NCBI GenBank assembly: GCA_900550635.1
Contig: URSZ01000129.1
Location: forward strand, 1 to 6,216
Length of the DNA: 6,216 nt
Source of the DNA: an uncultured Prevotella sp.
GTDB taxonomy: Bacteria > Bacteroidota > Bacteroidia > Bacteroidales > Bacteroidaceae
Direction of reading: 5' to 3'
Both the position numbers and the translations under genes were made by a program. The notes under the pieces were generated by a model. It was not told the DNA's origin. It ran no database searches and saw only the letters and a list, made by a program, of their open reading frames with translations. Shown in pieces: positions 5,257-6,216 of this stretch. How positions within the stretch are numbered: the first letter of the stretch is position 1; every line of letters begins with the position of its first letter.

Positions 5257-6162
5257 TTACAATGTTATTTTCTTTGTCTGCCCTGCGGCTTTTACGATGT
5301 AAATGCCATGCGCCAGGTTGGAGATAGTGTTCCCCGTGCCGCTATAGACGCATAACCCGTCGGCGGTGTAAACCTCCACGCGCGCAACGCCTGCACCGCT
5401 GACGGTGATAACGCCGCCATCTATCGTGATGGTCACGCCTTTGCCAGTTTCTACATTGTAAATGCCTACGCCGAAGTCCTTTTCGCTTATATTACTGAAT
5501 CCGTTCCACGGTGCTTTGGCCAGGTAAATGCTTTTCGTGCCGGTGGGAACGTATAGGATTGCTTCGGCCTGAATGCCGTTGAACGCACTTTCGTCGGCAG
5601 AGACATCGGCAAGGCTTTCCCATTTGCAGGAAACCGACATAAGGCTTGTGCAGTTGTCGAACGACGAAGCGCCGAGCGATGTCAGACTCTCAGGCAGGGT
5701 TATGGACTCCAGATTGAAGCAATATTGGAACGCGTTTTCCCCTATGTGCGTAGTGTTTTCGGGTATTTCCACGTTTCCGAGGCTCTGGCAGCGGTAAAAG
5801 GCGTAGTTCCCGATGTAGTCCGGCCCTTTTGCGAGTTTCAAGGATTTCAGGTTTTCGCAATAGCTGAATGCGCTTTCGCATATTTTGGCTACACTGCCTG
5901 TTATGTTTACCGATTCAAGGCTGTTGCAGCTGTAGAAAGCGTGTTTGCCTATGGAGTCGAGCGCACTTTCGATTTCTACTGAAACAAGACCGTTGCATTC
6001 ATAGAAAGCGTTGGCTTCTATGGCCTTTACGTCGATAGGAACAGTAACGTTTTTCAAACCGTCGCATTCCGAGAAGGCTTTTTCGCCTATCAAAACCAGT
6101 CCCGTGCCAAAGTTTACGGATTTAAGGCCCCTGCAGGCAGAGTATTTACAACCGATTATTAC
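5257..6162 (-). pseudogene. 5'-truncated BspA-like leucine-rich repeat gene with T9SS-type C-terminal domain
   Basis: The frame encodes at least seven 23-residue BspA/LRR_5 repeats of the form I-G-x-x-A-F-x-x-C-x-x-L-x-S-V, then a non-repeat segment (C-K-W-E-S-L through D-F-G-V-G-I-Y-N-V). It ends in a C-terminal domain V-E-V-Y-T-A-D-G-L with G-I-Y-I-V-K-A-A-G-Q-T-K-K-I-T-L, typical of T9SS type A sorting signals. Such proteins are secreted surface adhesins. The only near-5' start is TTG at 6093-6091, but LRR sequence continues in frame upstream of it (K-Y-S-A-C-R-G-L-K-S-V-N-F-G-T-G-L-V) until about 6147. There it breaks into A+T-rich sequence with an in-frame TGA at 6163-6165. No signal peptide exists, so export is not expected, and I read it as a remnant. 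If the TTG were used, the product would be 278 residues (5257-6093). Confidence 0.65.
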
Positions 6163-6216
6163 TCAATATTTTATAGATAATAAGTCAGAAATATGGTTGT
6201 TATTTTTAATTGCACA
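6163..6216. other. A+T-rich sequence beyond the LRR break
   Basis: About 50 bp of A+T-rich sequence unlike the LRR gene. On the minus strand the same frame is open from the window edge to the TGA at 6165-6163 (C-A-I-K-N-N-N-H-I-S-D-L-L-S-I-K-Y, stop). This could be chance or the tail of a neighbouring gene. Too little is present to identify it. Confidence 0.4.

Overview
The window looks like a Bacteroidales chromosome, most like Prevotellaceae or a close relative. The evidence is lipoproteins with Bacteroidetes-style lipoboxes, a DUF5723-type outer-membrane barrel, a BspA-type leucine-rich repeat protein ending in a type IX secretion (T9SS)-like sorting domain, start codons without Shine-Dalgarno sequences, and -7 boxes of the TAnnTTTG kind. 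All four recognisable genes lie on the minus strand. No tRNA, rRNA, CRISPR array or transposase gene is visible.

Layout, left to right. 71-526 is a small, A+T-rich putative lipoprotein of unknown family. 527-1626 is about 1.1 kb with no convincing gene but dense structure: a 14-bp inverted-repeat pair (730-743 / 912-925) enclosing an outward promoter-like sequence, a two-helix fold (1202-1298), and two copies of a short dispersed repeat (about 1035-1165 and 1341-1530). A rho-independent terminator (1566-1607) closes the operon to its right. 1627-3051 (DUF5723-like barrel) and 3087-4832 (large acidic lipoprotein) form a two-gene operon transcribed leftward, lipoprotein first, 35 bp apart, with a possible promoter near 4881-4888. 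4833-5256 holds that leader, a third copy of the dispersed repeat and a strong hairpin. 5257 to about 6150 is the 3' part of a BspA-like LRR gene whose 5' end is missing: the repeats run in frame past the only plausible start and end at an A+T-rich junction with an in-frame stop at 6163-6165.

Functionally, the two-gene operon probably makes a cell-envelope pair, an exported lipoprotein and an outer-membrane barrel. This is inferred from signals and gene pairing; no biochemical role is known to me. The LRR fragment would have been a T9SS-exported surface adhesin.

The least ordinary signal is the dispersed repeat. Three copies each carry a core of exactly three 21-bp units. In two copies the core is built on TATGTC-N-GACATA palindromes. 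In the third copy the core sequence is entirely different, while the surrounding flanks with TGAAAACC-type ends are shared. This suggests a small non-autonomous repeat whose core is replaced or diversified independently of its flanks.
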